Shown here: piece by piece, positions 50,909 to 60,999 of the stretch
How positions within the stretch are numbered: position 1 is the first letter of the stretch
Layout of the letters: the number at the start of each line of letters is the position of its first letter
Source of the DNA: Aporrectodea caliginosa
Lineage: Eukaryota > Annelida > Clitellata > Crassiclitellata > Lumbricidae
Length of the DNA stretch: 64,000 nucleotides
Assembly: GCA_020284085.1 (NCBI GenBank)
Contig: JACEVL010006447.1
Coordinates: 1,653,745 to 1,717,744 of the forward strand
Reading direction: 5' to 3'
Notes under the pieces: model-generated
The model's input: the letters and a program-made list of their open reading frames with translations, nothing else
Database searches by the model: none
What the model was told of the DNA's origin: nothing
Translations under genes and position numbers: made by a program

Positions 50909-51471
50909 GATTTTGGTACTGCTCACGCTTATAAGCAACCATCGATGCTTCATAGGCCTATGCACGCTCACACACACACAGACATACATACACATATGTA
51001 CGCGCACTTAGAGAAGCACTCACAGGTACACCGATTCTGGTAGCAGCGATAAGTTTATAAGTTAATGTTTATATTTGGCGTTATGTGTGGTCCGTCTGTT
51101 GTGTTCGATTAGCTTCACCTGATGTTGTTTGTAATGCGCTGCAAAATTCTCAATATCAATTCGGAAATGACCTTAACTTGTATTTTAACAGTCTGTGAAG
51201 ATATGTCTCTTTTCAATTTGATTTGGATGTTAGAGTCTTTATTAACTAAAGTAAATGAATTTGGTTAGCATGCAGTCTTACAAAGTACTAGGCTGTTGAT
51301 ATAATGTCCGCCTACACGCCTCTGTATATTCGCTCGTATGTTTGTCTTTCGTGAGTATGCTTGCTGCCTGCCTGCGTTCCTGTATTCCTCTGTGTGTGTG
51401 TGTGTGTGTATTTCTCCATTCTCTGAATTCTGAGTCGCCCTTTTGGACTTGGATTGAAGGCGATACTTGGA

Positions 51472-51502
<31 letters not shown>

Positions 51503-51895
51503 TCTGCGATGGTTTTGTGTGCGCTGTTTGTGCAATATGCACCCAACAATGTCCATTCGGTTGACCGCTGAGATAATGAAGGTTTGAAACACTTCTATTC
51601 TACGTGGCATGGTTTTAAGTTCAAGCAAATGGAAACTTAAGATGAAATTTAATTATACGGTAGTATATAGTTCATAATTGTATGACTCGCTAAACGATCT
51701 TTGAATGACCTCTAGTACACGTGGCGGTCGATTGACATCCGACTATGCCATATGTTAGCTTGTTTAAGAGGGTTTTACTCAATAATTAAATAGGCCTCGT
51801 TATTATGTAAAGCCCAATGGGTAGTTTGTCCGTAATGTAACTTTCTTATAGTTTGAGGTGGTTGTGGTTATATGTTGTCATGTGAACTGATGGTC
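50480..51895. other. Right internal region of the element, no gene recognised
   Basis: Between the cysteine-rich gene and the right terminal repeat there are TA microsatellites at 50863-50905 and 51475-51502, a short CA tract near 50970 and a short GT tract near 51390. The remaining frames are short and interrupted. It may hold promoter sequence for the minus-strand genes, but no specific site could be identified. Confidence 0.5.
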
Positions 51896-52240
51896 TGGCT
51901 CTTACTCTTCTGGGAGGGCCTGATAGCAGAACTCTTACTCTTCTGGGAGGGCCTGATAGTATAACTCTTACTCTTCTGGAGGGCTTGATAGTAGAACTCT
52001 TACTCTTCTGGAGGGCTTGATAGCAGAACTCTTACTCTTCTGGAGGGCCTGATAGTAGAACTCTTACTCTTCTGGAGGGCTTGATAGCAGAACTCTTACT
52101 CTTCTGGAGGGCTTGATTGTAGAACTCTTACTCTTCTGGAGGGCCTGATAGTAGAACTCTTACTCTTCTGGAGGGCTTGATAGCAGAACTCTTACTCTTC
52201 TGGAGGGCTTGATTGTAGAACTCTTACATTACCCACTACT
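51896..52240 (-). repeat. Right terminal inverted repeat made of 32-33-bp tandem units
   Basis: Read on the minus strand from 52240 this repeats the left end: the same 15-bp tip, then ten units. The outer three unit variants occur twice in the same order (units 1-3 and 4-6), which explains the extra copies relative to the left end. The two innermost units have the additional C, as on the left. Confidence 0.93.
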
Positions 52241-52246
52241 TATATA
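52241..52246. repeat. Putative 6-bp target site duplication, right copy
   Basis: TATATA follows the right end of the polymerase element and matches the left copy at 43120-43125. The outer flanks do not match in direct orientation beyond this. Confidence 0.6.
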
Positions 52247-52289
52247 GTCCACACGCTGTATAAACTATAGAACTATAATAGTTGCCATT

Positions 52290-52395
52290 ACCGCCGTTTT
52301 ATCGCCGACTCATTCCCATTACCGCGGTATTACCGCAATTGTTGTCTTCATTACCGCGGGATTTAACGCGGTTTCCGCTGTTTTACCGCGGGGAA
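52290..52395. repeat. ATTACCGCGGT-type repeat
   Basis: Degenerate repeats of CATTACCGCGGTATTACCGC over 100 bp. It lies 50 bp right of the polymerase element. Confidence 0.7.
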
Positions 52396-52399
52396 ATTA

Positions 52400-53341
52400 C
52401 CCATGTCATTCTCTACTGTTGACTCCACAGACTCTAGGAGATCGTCTGACTTTCTCAATCTGATAATTCCGTGGACAAAGACACCATGCAGGTCCTCTTG
52501 GCAGGCGCCGTCGTCGTTTCTGTTGCTGGCCCTAGACTACGGAACACTCTTCCGGCAAGCGTTCGCTCTGAATAACATCTCCTGGCTTTCAGATCTCGAC
52601 TATATAAACTCATCGTTGCTGGACTCATATCCTACGTAAGCTGTATCCAGGTCTCCTCGACCCCCCGCTTTCACTTGACCGGACTCGTTCTGGAATTTGG
52701 CTTGCATCACATTTTATTCAGTAGCGACCATCGATTGAGGCAATAAACGAATCGACAACAGCTAACAATCTCCGGCTGAACACGAATAAATCCAAAGAAA
52801 TGCTGGTTTCCTGAAGATTAGAAACATCAATCTTGCCACCCCCGATCCAGGGCATAGAGCGAGTAACCGAGATGAAGATCCTCGGCGTCATCCTTCGAGG
52901 CGATCTCCGGGCCACTTCGCACGTTGAGCGAGTCTTGGGATCGTGCACGGGATCCCTTCAAGCACTTAGGGTGCTGAGAGCCCATGGTCTATCTTCCGAG
53001 GCGCTGTCCACCGTTGCTAGGGCCACGACAGTCTCCCGCCTCCTCTATGCGTAGCCCGCCTGGTGGGGATTAACATCTGCAGAAGATCGCTCGAAACTTG
53101 AACCCTTCCAGAGGAAAATGCAACGATTGCAGTTCCTCTCATCCGACATTGAGCCACTCACGGTGATGGCGGAAGCCGCTGACGTGCGTCTGTGAAGGGC
53201 GGTATCAGTAAATGACGCGAACGTCTTGCGGAGACTCCACCCACTGCTCAGCGCCATTACAACATGCGCCCCAGGTCTCACCCCTTCCAACTTCCCATAA
53301 AAGACGACAGAAATTTCATACCTAGAATTCTTTATAAAATA
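52400..53341 (+). mobile_element. LINE fragments, two pieces in tandem
   Basis: At 52510-52640 the plus strand reads VAGPRLRNTLPASVRSE and then FRSRLYKL, the end of one LINE. At 52745-53340 it reads NNLRLNTNKSKEMLVS, MKILGVILRGDLRATSHVER, then after a stop PAWWGLTSAEDRSKLEPFQR and RLHPLLSAI, the C-terminus of a second LINE. Several stops and frameshifts. The second piece is interrupted at 53342 by the G-rich insert described next; the same words resume at 54363. Confidence 0.7.
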
Positions 53342-54362
53342 ACCCCCCGGACAAAACCCCCCCGGACAAAACCCCCCCGGTATAAAACCCCCCCGGACAA
53401 AACCCCCCGGTATAAAACCCACCCACCAGCCCCAAATTGAAGAGGTGTTAAATAATCTAGCAAGTAACTGAAAAGGTGTTAAAGGGTAGGTAGAGCCTAG
53501 AGATTCTGATCAACAGCACATTGAAGAGGTGCTAATTAATCAAGTAAATAATGAGGGTAGGTAGAGCCTAGAGATTCTGATCAACAGCCCGGTATAAAAC
53601 CCCCCCACCAGCTCCTTAATCAGGTGTTAATTAATGTAACAAGAGCAGAGCCTAGACAGTTAATTCCAGTAGTCAGGGTAGGTAGAGCTATGAAGACCGT
53701 CTGAGTATAAGTATAAGGCGAAGCTGAAACTGGAAGGTGACAATCTTGTTGGTGTTCTTAACGAACACACACATGGACCACAAGCCGAGCGAGGCGAAGT
53801 TCTTAAACTGCGGAATCGAATGAAAGTTAGAGCTGAAACTACGCAAGAAACGGCTCAACAAATCATCTCCACTGAGGTCGGAGCACTCAGTCAGACTGCT
53901 GCTGTCGCTCTGCCTGCAGTTCCTAACATTCGGCGTTGTATCAGACGTTATAAACAGCAAGTAAGCGCACCCCTTCCGCTGCCTTCTGACTTCGTGATTC
54001 CGGATGAATACAAAAGCCTTTCAACAGGTGAGCAATAACGTTGCCCAAAGAGCAGGATAATACTTGGTAGACTCGTAACTAATTATTTATAATAGTGAGC
54101 CATTTGACTATAAATTCCACCATTTTGCTTGTCGAAATATGTTAGCTTGAAAAAATGTCCAAACAATACACAGTCATTGCATCATTACTTGCAGTATGAA
54201 GTAACCGCTTGCTTGAAATCTTTTAGACTATCTAGTCAATATTTTATTGTCAAAAGTTGTGAGTGGGGGGTTTTGTCCGGGGGTTTTATACCGGGGGTTT
54301 TGTCCGGGGGTTTTGTCCGGGGGTTTTGTCCGGGGTTTTGTCCGGGGGTATTGTCCTAGACT
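53342..54362. mobile_element. 1.0-kb insert with G-rich inverted arrays and a FLYWCH/Mutator-type fragment
   Basis: The left side (53342-53425) has repeated CCCCCCGGACAAAA and CCGGTATAAAACC units; the right side (54266-54352) has the inverse, GGGGGTTTTGTCC and TTTTATACC. A 21-bp sequence starting CCTAGAATTCT is found directly outside on both sides (53321-53341 and 54363-54383) with one mismatch, as a target duplication would be. Between them lies a protein fragment related to FLYWCH/MULE-type elements (53711-54037) and a pair of imperfect repeats of about 120 bp around 53450-53590. Confidence 0.6.
53711..54037 (+). pseudogene. FLYWCH / Mutator-like element protein fragment
   Basis: The frame reads KAKLKLEGDNLVGVLNEHTH (FLYWCH-like end with its H-x-H zinc ligands), then RAETTQETAQQIIS, LPAVPNIRRCIRRYKQQ and ending DFVIPDEYKSLSTGE. 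In animals this order is found in FLYWCH-MULE proteins, where it precedes the transposase domain. Upstream cysteines and the catalytic domain are not present, so it is an exon-sized remnant. A GTGAGC follows the last codons near 54027, which could be an old splice donor. Confidence 0.65.
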
Positions 54363-54540
54363 CCTAGAATTCTGTATAAAATACGGTAGCATATACATAC
54401 TCTAGTTTAGGCTTTTCAATAAACGGTAAAGAACCCTCAGCAACTGTACCCCATAAAATTATATTAGATTTGTCTGACTTTCCATTATGTAACTCACTGC
54501 GGTTTGTCAGTCTGTTTTATTAAACGAAGATATATATATA

Positions 54541-55739
54541 CCGGGTGGCGCATAAAAAACGTTCCCAAACTTTGTTAACCTGGCAATTAAACAATTTTAA
54601 AGTAAATTGAATCATAGTACATCAAACTAATCATAATTTATATTTGTACAACACAGCCAAAATTTAGCGCAAAATACTCAACAGTTTGAGAGAAATTGTT
54701 GTTAGAACTGTATGACCCATGGTCAAAATTTTGCACAGTTGTTTTATGATGACGCTTTGCGCGAACACATGTTTAATTGATCCTCCGCCTTCTCTTGTAA
54801 CGACCCTTAAACGCTGTTTCCACTGTCCTATTGACTTCTGTATTTGTGTGTCGTCTAAAAGAGACCATTTTGCTTCAATGACCTGCTTAAGTTCGTCAGT
54901 ATTTAGAAACGGTTTTCTGCGACCAGCATACACCAGCTCCTTTAGGGCGTTCCATACATAGTAGTCCAGAGGATTTAGATCGGGAGAGTTTGGTGGCCAG
55001 GCATCACTGTGGATAAAATCAGGGGTGTTTGCTTGAAGAAATTGCTGAGCCAATCTGCAACGATGTGAAGGAGCACTGTCTTGTTGAAAGATGTAATTGT
55101 CGTCAGGATAGTCTACGACATTGGAGAATGAGCTTATCGCGTTAACAAGCCGACGTAATGCTCTCCATTGACTTTGGTTTTCTGAGGATCAATGAAGATG
55201 ATGTCTGTTTTACCGTGCATCGAAACTCCAGCAGATACCATAAATTTTTTAGAGAAACGACTAGTCTCATGATAAAGTCTTTCTGGCGCAATTGAAGACT
55301 TTCGTTCATTGCTAGAGCCGTAAACGCGGCTATTCTGACTCGGTTTATGCTTTGTCTTGACCAGTTTTTACGCGGATTTTCCTGAACGATTCGCTTGCCT
55401 CGCCAACCCTTCTCCTCAAATGATATCTTAATAACAGCGAGATCATCATTTGAAAACACCACGTTTTAATGTTTACTACTTCGAGGACTAGTTTAATCAA
55501 GATACTCTCGTTACTTCGCGGCGAAATAAATGACGTAGTTTTGTGCAAAATTTGTAAACAGGTATGACGTCATAACCTTGCCGCAGGGTGTGACTTGACA
55601 AACATACTCTCTTGAAATTTGACATTTGTGCACAGAAATAATTGCTTAACATTTTGGTATAAATTAAAATTTGATATCTCTGAAATTAGATCTTTGCCAG
55701 GTTAGCAAAGTCTGGGAACGTTTTTAATGCGCCACCCGG
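54541..55739 (-). mobile_element. Tc1/mariner-type element, decayed
   Basis: The ends are inverted repeats of about 46 bp starting CCGGGTGGCGCATAAAAAAC (left) and CCGGGTGGCGCATTAAAAAC (right strand), three mismatches in all. TA flanks both ends, inside TATATATATA tracts. The length is 1,199 bp. A minus-strand transposase is read in three frames: a helix-turn-helix part (about 55460-55360, WSRQSINRVR), a middle part (55290-55130), and the end with QQDSAPSH and SPDLNPLDYYVW. The last two aspartates are about 37 residues apart (a DD37D-like spacing). Two or more frameshifts make it inactive. Confidence 0.9.
54664..55462 (-). pseudogene. Tc1/mariner transposase pseudogene
   Basis: The catalytic DDE/D-type domain remains in pieces. 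The intact 3' part (55090-54664) has NSPDLNPLDYYVWNALKEL and a basic C-terminus. The N-terminal part near 55460 resembles the bipartite helix-turn-helix that binds the inverted repeat. Frame changes near 55140 and 55300, with a stop after GLLTR, break it. The enzyme cuts and pastes the element at TA sites. Confidence 0.85.
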
Positions 55740-55744
55740 TATAT

Positions 55745-56700
55745 ATATGAAACAGAATGATGTCTTGAGCATTATACCATTTGCGTTATAGAAGTTAATT
55801 AGATCAGATAAACAGAACAAAATAGAATTGAATCTATTAGATTAGATCTGACGGAACCGCAATTGCCTCATAACTTCATGGTTTGCGGAGTGCAGCAGCA
55901 CTTCGTCGACGGACGATTTGGCGTTGTAGTCGGTTGATCGACGAAGCCGTCTCCATAAGTTGCTTTCGATGAATCTGTCGCTCATTCAATCGTTTGTTTC
56001 CACAAACTGTGTGGATCGCGCAGTCTGTGCAGATCTACAACTTACAAAAATCAATCGAAAAATCATTACAACGATTAAAATTTAACATTTCTTCTCATCA
56101 AACGTCTTTCGTCGAAAGTGAACAAATTTTCGTCTCTTCCTGGTTGCCATGGAGACGATTTTTAGTATTATATTTATTTATTACAGGCATATGACGTCAT
56201 AGTATTGCAAAGTCATCATCACGTTTGGATCAAATGTTGCGCCTATCGTAATTGTAATATTATTATTGAGAGCTAATTTGTATAGCGCCTCTTCAGGAAA
56301 CCTCATCAGAGATGCTTCCGAAACGATTGCACAAGACGACGATCTATAACAGCTTCAACCGCTTGCAAAACATAGACATAAAAATAGACAGAGGCTCTTG
56401 TCGCAAATTGCATGGAATCCCGTTACAGACCACTGCATGGCTTTCATTTAGCATTGTGGCAGAACACGACGGTTATCCTGGGTTGCATAAAGAAGAAATC
56501 TACGCTCAGGTTATGATGGCACACAACCAGACAGGCAGCTGTATAAAAGTGTATATGCATCAGCATGAGGATCTTAATGTCGATGCGTTTTCGCGTTGGC
56601 ACCCAATGCAGGTCGTCCCGCATGCAGCTAGTCAGATTTATTGCCATTCTTCGGAATCCAGCCAATTAACCGAGTTCCAGAGTTTAAGACGGAGTAATCC
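55745..56700. other. Region without recognised genes
   Basis: It has a LINE/SINE tail inverted at 56262-56330 (TTTGTATAGCGCCTCTTCAG). A 153-codon open frame at 56312-56773 has no recognisable motif and runs into the trinucleotide array. Confidence 0.4.
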
Positions 56701-56720
56701 GAGAGTGAGGGAGGCAAGCG

Positions 56721-57062
<342 letters not shown>

Positions 57063-57454
57063 ACGATAGATGATGATATAATATAGCAATAATGATGAAA
57101 CCGACGTCCCTGTTGACGAAACCGACGAACGTAAGTCCGACGACGAGTTTGTCTTAGAACGCACGACAAGACAGCACGACAGGAGACCACGGGAGACATT
57201 GTCTGATGATCGATGATGATGATAATAACTATTCAAGTTGACACAAACTGCAAATTAAAACAGATAATAGTGTACATGGTAGAGTTCTGCTGGTAGAGAG
57301 AGTTCTGCTGGTTCTGAGGCGACAAGCCAGCGGTGTCTAATTGTCAATCCCGCCCAGGAGTTACTCAATAAATTCAATAATGTCAGTACATGTTCTTGTC
57401 AAGGAGTAATATTTGGCCGAGATCCAATTGCTATGATCAGCTGGCAAGTGACCA

Positions 57455-57890
57455 TAGTGGTAACCTATAGGTATCAAGAAGTTTTGGGGACCAAATAGAG
57501 CTACAAACCGTAACCTGAGTACCAAAAATATTCTGGGAACAGAAAGGGCTAGATAGTGGTAACCTGGATATCAAGAATTTATTGGACCAGATGGGGCTCT
57601 GAAAAAAATGCAGTACTGAAAATAAGTTGGGTCCACTTTTCATCGGGACACAGTACAACATTATTTTCCAAACGGCGTTACGATTTGGTGGTGATATGGC
57701 TACTGTTGTTGTATTTAAAATTTCAGGCAAATGCTACAAGTTTTGACCGAGTTATGACACTTTTTCTTGGGGTCCCCTTTCATCGGGAGACAGTGTAGTT
57801 ACTGGTAACCTGGGTACCAAGTATTTTTGAGATCAGATGATGCTATAGCGGTAACTTCGATATCAAGAATTTTTGGGACTAGATGGGACT
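57455..57890. repeat. Degenerate tandem repeat of about 50 bp
   Basis: At least five units starting GGTAACCTGGGTACCAAG and including TTTTTGGGACCAGATGGGGCT-like sequence, at about 57460, 57510, 57559, 57797 and 57851. A 200-bp unrelated stretch interrupts them. The units alternate GTACC and ATATC at one position. Confidence 0.7.
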
Positions 57891-58520
57891 AACCAAGAAT
57901 GTTTGATGTGGGATGACACGGTGATACATATATCTGTACAGCGTTATTGCACACTAGTTCAGATCGTCAAGGAGTACAACAAAAAAGGTTACCAGGCACA
58001 GAACAGCTACCCAACCTTACGATTGCCAGCTGTGCATCGATTTCATCTTTGTCTTGGAAACCCTGGGTCCTTAAACCCTGAAGGGGTTGTTAGATCCGAA
58101 GATTTTGAAGACAAAGATAACATGAAATTTACTTATGAGGTAAGTCTGTATATAGACGAAGAAAAAGTTAAATGAAGTCTAGTGTTTACTTTCTCATCGC
58201 CTTTCACCTCTTTCCACATCTCTCCACCTCTTTCCACATCTCTCCACCTCTCTCCACCTCTCTCCACCTCTTTGCACCTCTTTGCACCTCTTTCCAAGAG
58301 GTGCAAAGCATCCAACAGCATTTCGAGATACATTCACAATATTACAACGTCTGCCTAGACATACGCTTTACTTTCATCCAGAAAGATCGTCTCTACTTTG
58401 ATGAAAAATACTGTCGTGACGTTATCGATGCCGAAATGGCAATACATAGGGTTGTGCACCCGAAAGGACAGATCAAAGATGAGCAAAAGGGCATCATTGG
58501 CAGAAGTTTCTTTTAAATCT
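57873..58520 (+). other. Unidentified coding-like segments
   Basis: Two open stretches on the plus strand (57873-58175, reading AVHRFHLCLGNPGSLNPEG; and 58290-58516, reading YYNVCLDIRFTFIQKDRLYF) look less random than their surroundings. Between them are repeats of CACCTCTTTCCACATCTCTC (58205-58290), ending in a small hairpin with CACCTCTTT ... AAGAGGTG. GAGGTAAG near 58137-58144 could be a splice donor for the first part. I do not recognise the family. Confidence 0.3.
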
Positions 58521-58978
58521 CTCTCCCTCGCTCTCTCTCTTTCGTTTTGGCTGGCGCTACTGAATTCTTGCTCTACAAGTAACCCCATTATCGAAAAGCA
58601 ACCATAGACACTATTTGAAAGCGAGCATAAACATTACCTGCTTGCCGAAACGAAATTACTTCGAACTTAAGGGAAATCTAAAACATTTGATTGGGATGCA
58701 TCTATTTCGTTCTGCTAAGATTAATTAAATTCGGTCCAGTGACCGTTCAGAAAAGGATATTGACCGCAGACTGCCACGAAAACAGACAATCCATTTGTTT
58801 TCCATTACGTAAGCGGACCAAAGCACAGCGCCCTGAAGAGGGAACTGTGTTTGCACATAACACAATTATTTAATTATTTCTAATTGTGTAAAGCTTTATA
58901 TGCTGTGTAAAGTAGAGGGAATAGAGGCAGACGTGCAAAGAGACAGAGATAGAAAGAGAGAAAGTGTGCGTGTGTGTG

Positions 58979-58979
58979 T

Positions 58980-59052
<73 letters not shown>

Positions 59053-59056
59053 GAGA

Positions 59057-59110
<54 letters not shown>

Positions 59111-59135
59111 GAGAGCGAGAGAGAGAGAGGAGAGG
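58979..59135. repeat. GA dinucleotide array with GT interruption
   Basis: About 155 bp of GA with a GTGTGT block at 59058-59073. Confidence 0.97.
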
Positions 59136-60078
59136 GAGGAGATGAATCAGTGAAATCATGGCAGGAAGCAATGAATTTCAGTTTGATTGTCTAGAGGAGA
59201 CACTGAGAGAAAGACAAAGCAAGAGAAACAGACATGTCTATATTCAACCAAGTGTAGCGCTTATTAGTTGCGATGTATGGTTCCAGTTAGGCTCTAATCC
59301 TAGTTCTGTCGAAAACTAACGCAAGGCATGCAGCCTATTCCTAATACGATGGAAAGAATCGGCAGGAATTGAGGACCTTAAATGCTCCGGCCTATTTTTA
59401 CGGTGTTGGATCCACTGAAGTAACTGTCTTCATGTTAGATAGCGTTTCGTAACGTTTTATGTTGTCTCTGGATGATGGGTCATGGATGGACCCGAGTATT
59501 TCTTACATAGTATGCGATGACACTAGCTAGGTTATGAAACTAATTTCTCTTTAAACACCTATAATTAGGCTTCTAGTGTGCCCTAGGCTAAGCTGGTTTG
59601 CGCTTCCTGACTGGAATGCGCCGTCCGCCAACTAGTGTGTTTCGCAATTGAGGACATTATAACGGGTCGATCACATTAACTCTGCAGCACCTGCTTCAGC
59701 AAAATGCATCAAATGCGAGTCATATGGCGTGACATGTTATTCATACATTTGCCCAGTATTGACTACAACAACTGGGTTCCTCCAGGCTTTCCATGGTTTA
59801 GTGTTCGTTAGATCCAGTTCATCCTTAGCAGCGTCTGGGCGAGTAGCAGTATTCAAACCCTCATAGATCAGAATGTACAGTATGCAGGAAAATGCTGTAT
59901 TTGGGCACGTATAAGTGATACTCCTTCTGGATCCAGTTTAGTTTGCTGGCACTTCTCTAACATATATCCAGGATCTGTGAGTTCCATTTTCGAGTCAACC
60001 TTGTAAGTGACTACTGCTCTGCGCTGCCAGACTCGGGTTCATCTTGCATTGATGAAATTTAAAAAATACGGATGATGA

Positions 60079-60144
60079 CGATCGATATTCTAGTATCAGT
60101 CATCTGACTGCACTGTCAGATGACGGATACTAGAACATCGATCG
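60079..60144. repeat. Near-perfect 30-bp inverted repeat with 6-nt loop
   Basis: The arms 60079-60108 and 60115-60144 are complementary at 28 of 30 positions (they start CGATCGAT and end near TCATCTGAC at the loop). The loop is TGCACT. Either a miniature element, a cruciform or an RNA hairpin; nothing else shows its function. Confidence 0.8.
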
Positions 60145-60178
60145 GTGATGTTAACATGGTGGAAGGTGACAGCGATTA

Positions 60179-60381
60179 AGATGGAAATATTCAACATGAA
60201 AAGTTAAAAGAGGGAGATTGTGTGATTGTGCAGCTGAAAGGACAGAAGAATACGTTTCACTTTGCAGCACGGGTTGACAATCCAGTTTTCAAAGACCTAG
60301 ATTTGGACGTCATCCATGTTGACAAACTGCCATCTAACTTTGATCAGGAAGAACCGAAAAGACTTGTCATCCCTGATCACT
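60179..60381 (+). CDS. Possible terminal exon of an unidentified gene
   Basis: The frame starts just after an in-frame TAA and a TTAAG that could be a splice acceptor. It reads KEGDCVIVQLKGQKNTFHFA, then DLDVIHVDKLPSNFD and ends RLVIPDH before TGA. Composition and a start like a small beta-barrel (EGDxVIV...) look coding, but no family is recognised. Similar ends occur in transposon-associated exons, so it may not be a host gene. Confidence 0.35.
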
Positions 60382-60840
60382 GAACATCCTATGATTCCTA
60401 TCCAATTCCACTGCAGGATATTAACCTATAAAGAAACTTCCTTTTCCGATAATAGCGGGAGAGGCATTAGTCGACAGATCACCTTTCCATTTCCTTTTAC
60501 TGATTATAACTTAGGTTGACATTTAAATATTCACCTACTTTGAATAATGTTGTTTCACTCTTAAATAGCCTTCTGTATGATTTTTAAACAAACTAGTCTT
60601 AGTGTTTGATTGTTAATTGGCTGTGTAATGAACTGCTGAAAGAACTGAACATTGTCCTATGCAAGTTAAGCATTGTATGTCAATAGTGCTATCATTTAAC
60701 CAGAATAAAATTTAATTAGTTATTTTGTTTTTCTAAACAGCATTAAAATATTATTGCTAATGACAAGACAGTATTTTGTTACATAAACCAGCGCTAAGAT
60801 CAAAGGAATAAACATAGGGTCAGAGGTGCATATATGCACG

Positions 60841-60906
60841 AAGGTTACTCAGATGGAGTCAAGGGTTCATACCTATATGGACTTTTGATCCCATCTGAGT
60901 TACCTT
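60841..60906. repeat. Short inverted repeat, MITE-like
   Basis: AAGGTTACTCAGATGG at 60841-60856 faces CCATCTGAGTTACCTT at 60891-60906, with partly complementary sequence inside (GTCAAGGGTTC / GGACTTTTGATC). No clear target duplication could be seen. Confidence 0.6.
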
Positions 60907-60999
60907 TGTTTTTGGCATATAACATCTTAAAGATGATGGAATGATAGAACACTGAATATAGAGCTAGATTGAAAATAAAATTGTCTATTAGATATAATA

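Larger units (their letters stand above)
43126..52240. mobile_element. Compact Polinton-like element with protein-primed DNA polymerase B
   Basis: This 9,115-bp unit is bounded by inverted terminal repeats that start AGTAGTGGGTAATGTAAGAG on the left and read the same on the opposite strand at the right end. TATATA lies immediately outside both ends (43120-43125 and 52241-52246). A 6-bp target duplication, 5'-AG ends and a protein-primed family B polymerase are known marks of Polinton/Maverick elements. The contents differ: only a tandem-PC4 gene, the polymerase and a cysteine-rich spliced gene are visible. Neither a retroviral-type integrase, nor capsid, packaging ATPase or cysteine protease could be found, and the length is about half that of usual Polintons (15-20 kb). 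TATATA is palindromic, so it could instead be the outermost part of the inverted repeat, which would then extend to 43118 and 52248. The polymerase is open end to end, which suggests a fairly recent insertion. Confidence 0.85.

Noticed and set aside
43118..52248. Extending the terminal inverted repeat by eight bases on each side to ACTATATA.
   Set aside because: Six of the eight are the palindrome TATATA, better explained as a 6-bp duplication; the two further matching bases can be chance. The alternative cannot be fully excluded.
54541..55739. The 1.2-kb element as a possible novel system because of its clean ends.
   Set aside because: The terminal repeats, TA target and SPDLNPLD-type motif make it an ordinary Tc1/mariner relic.
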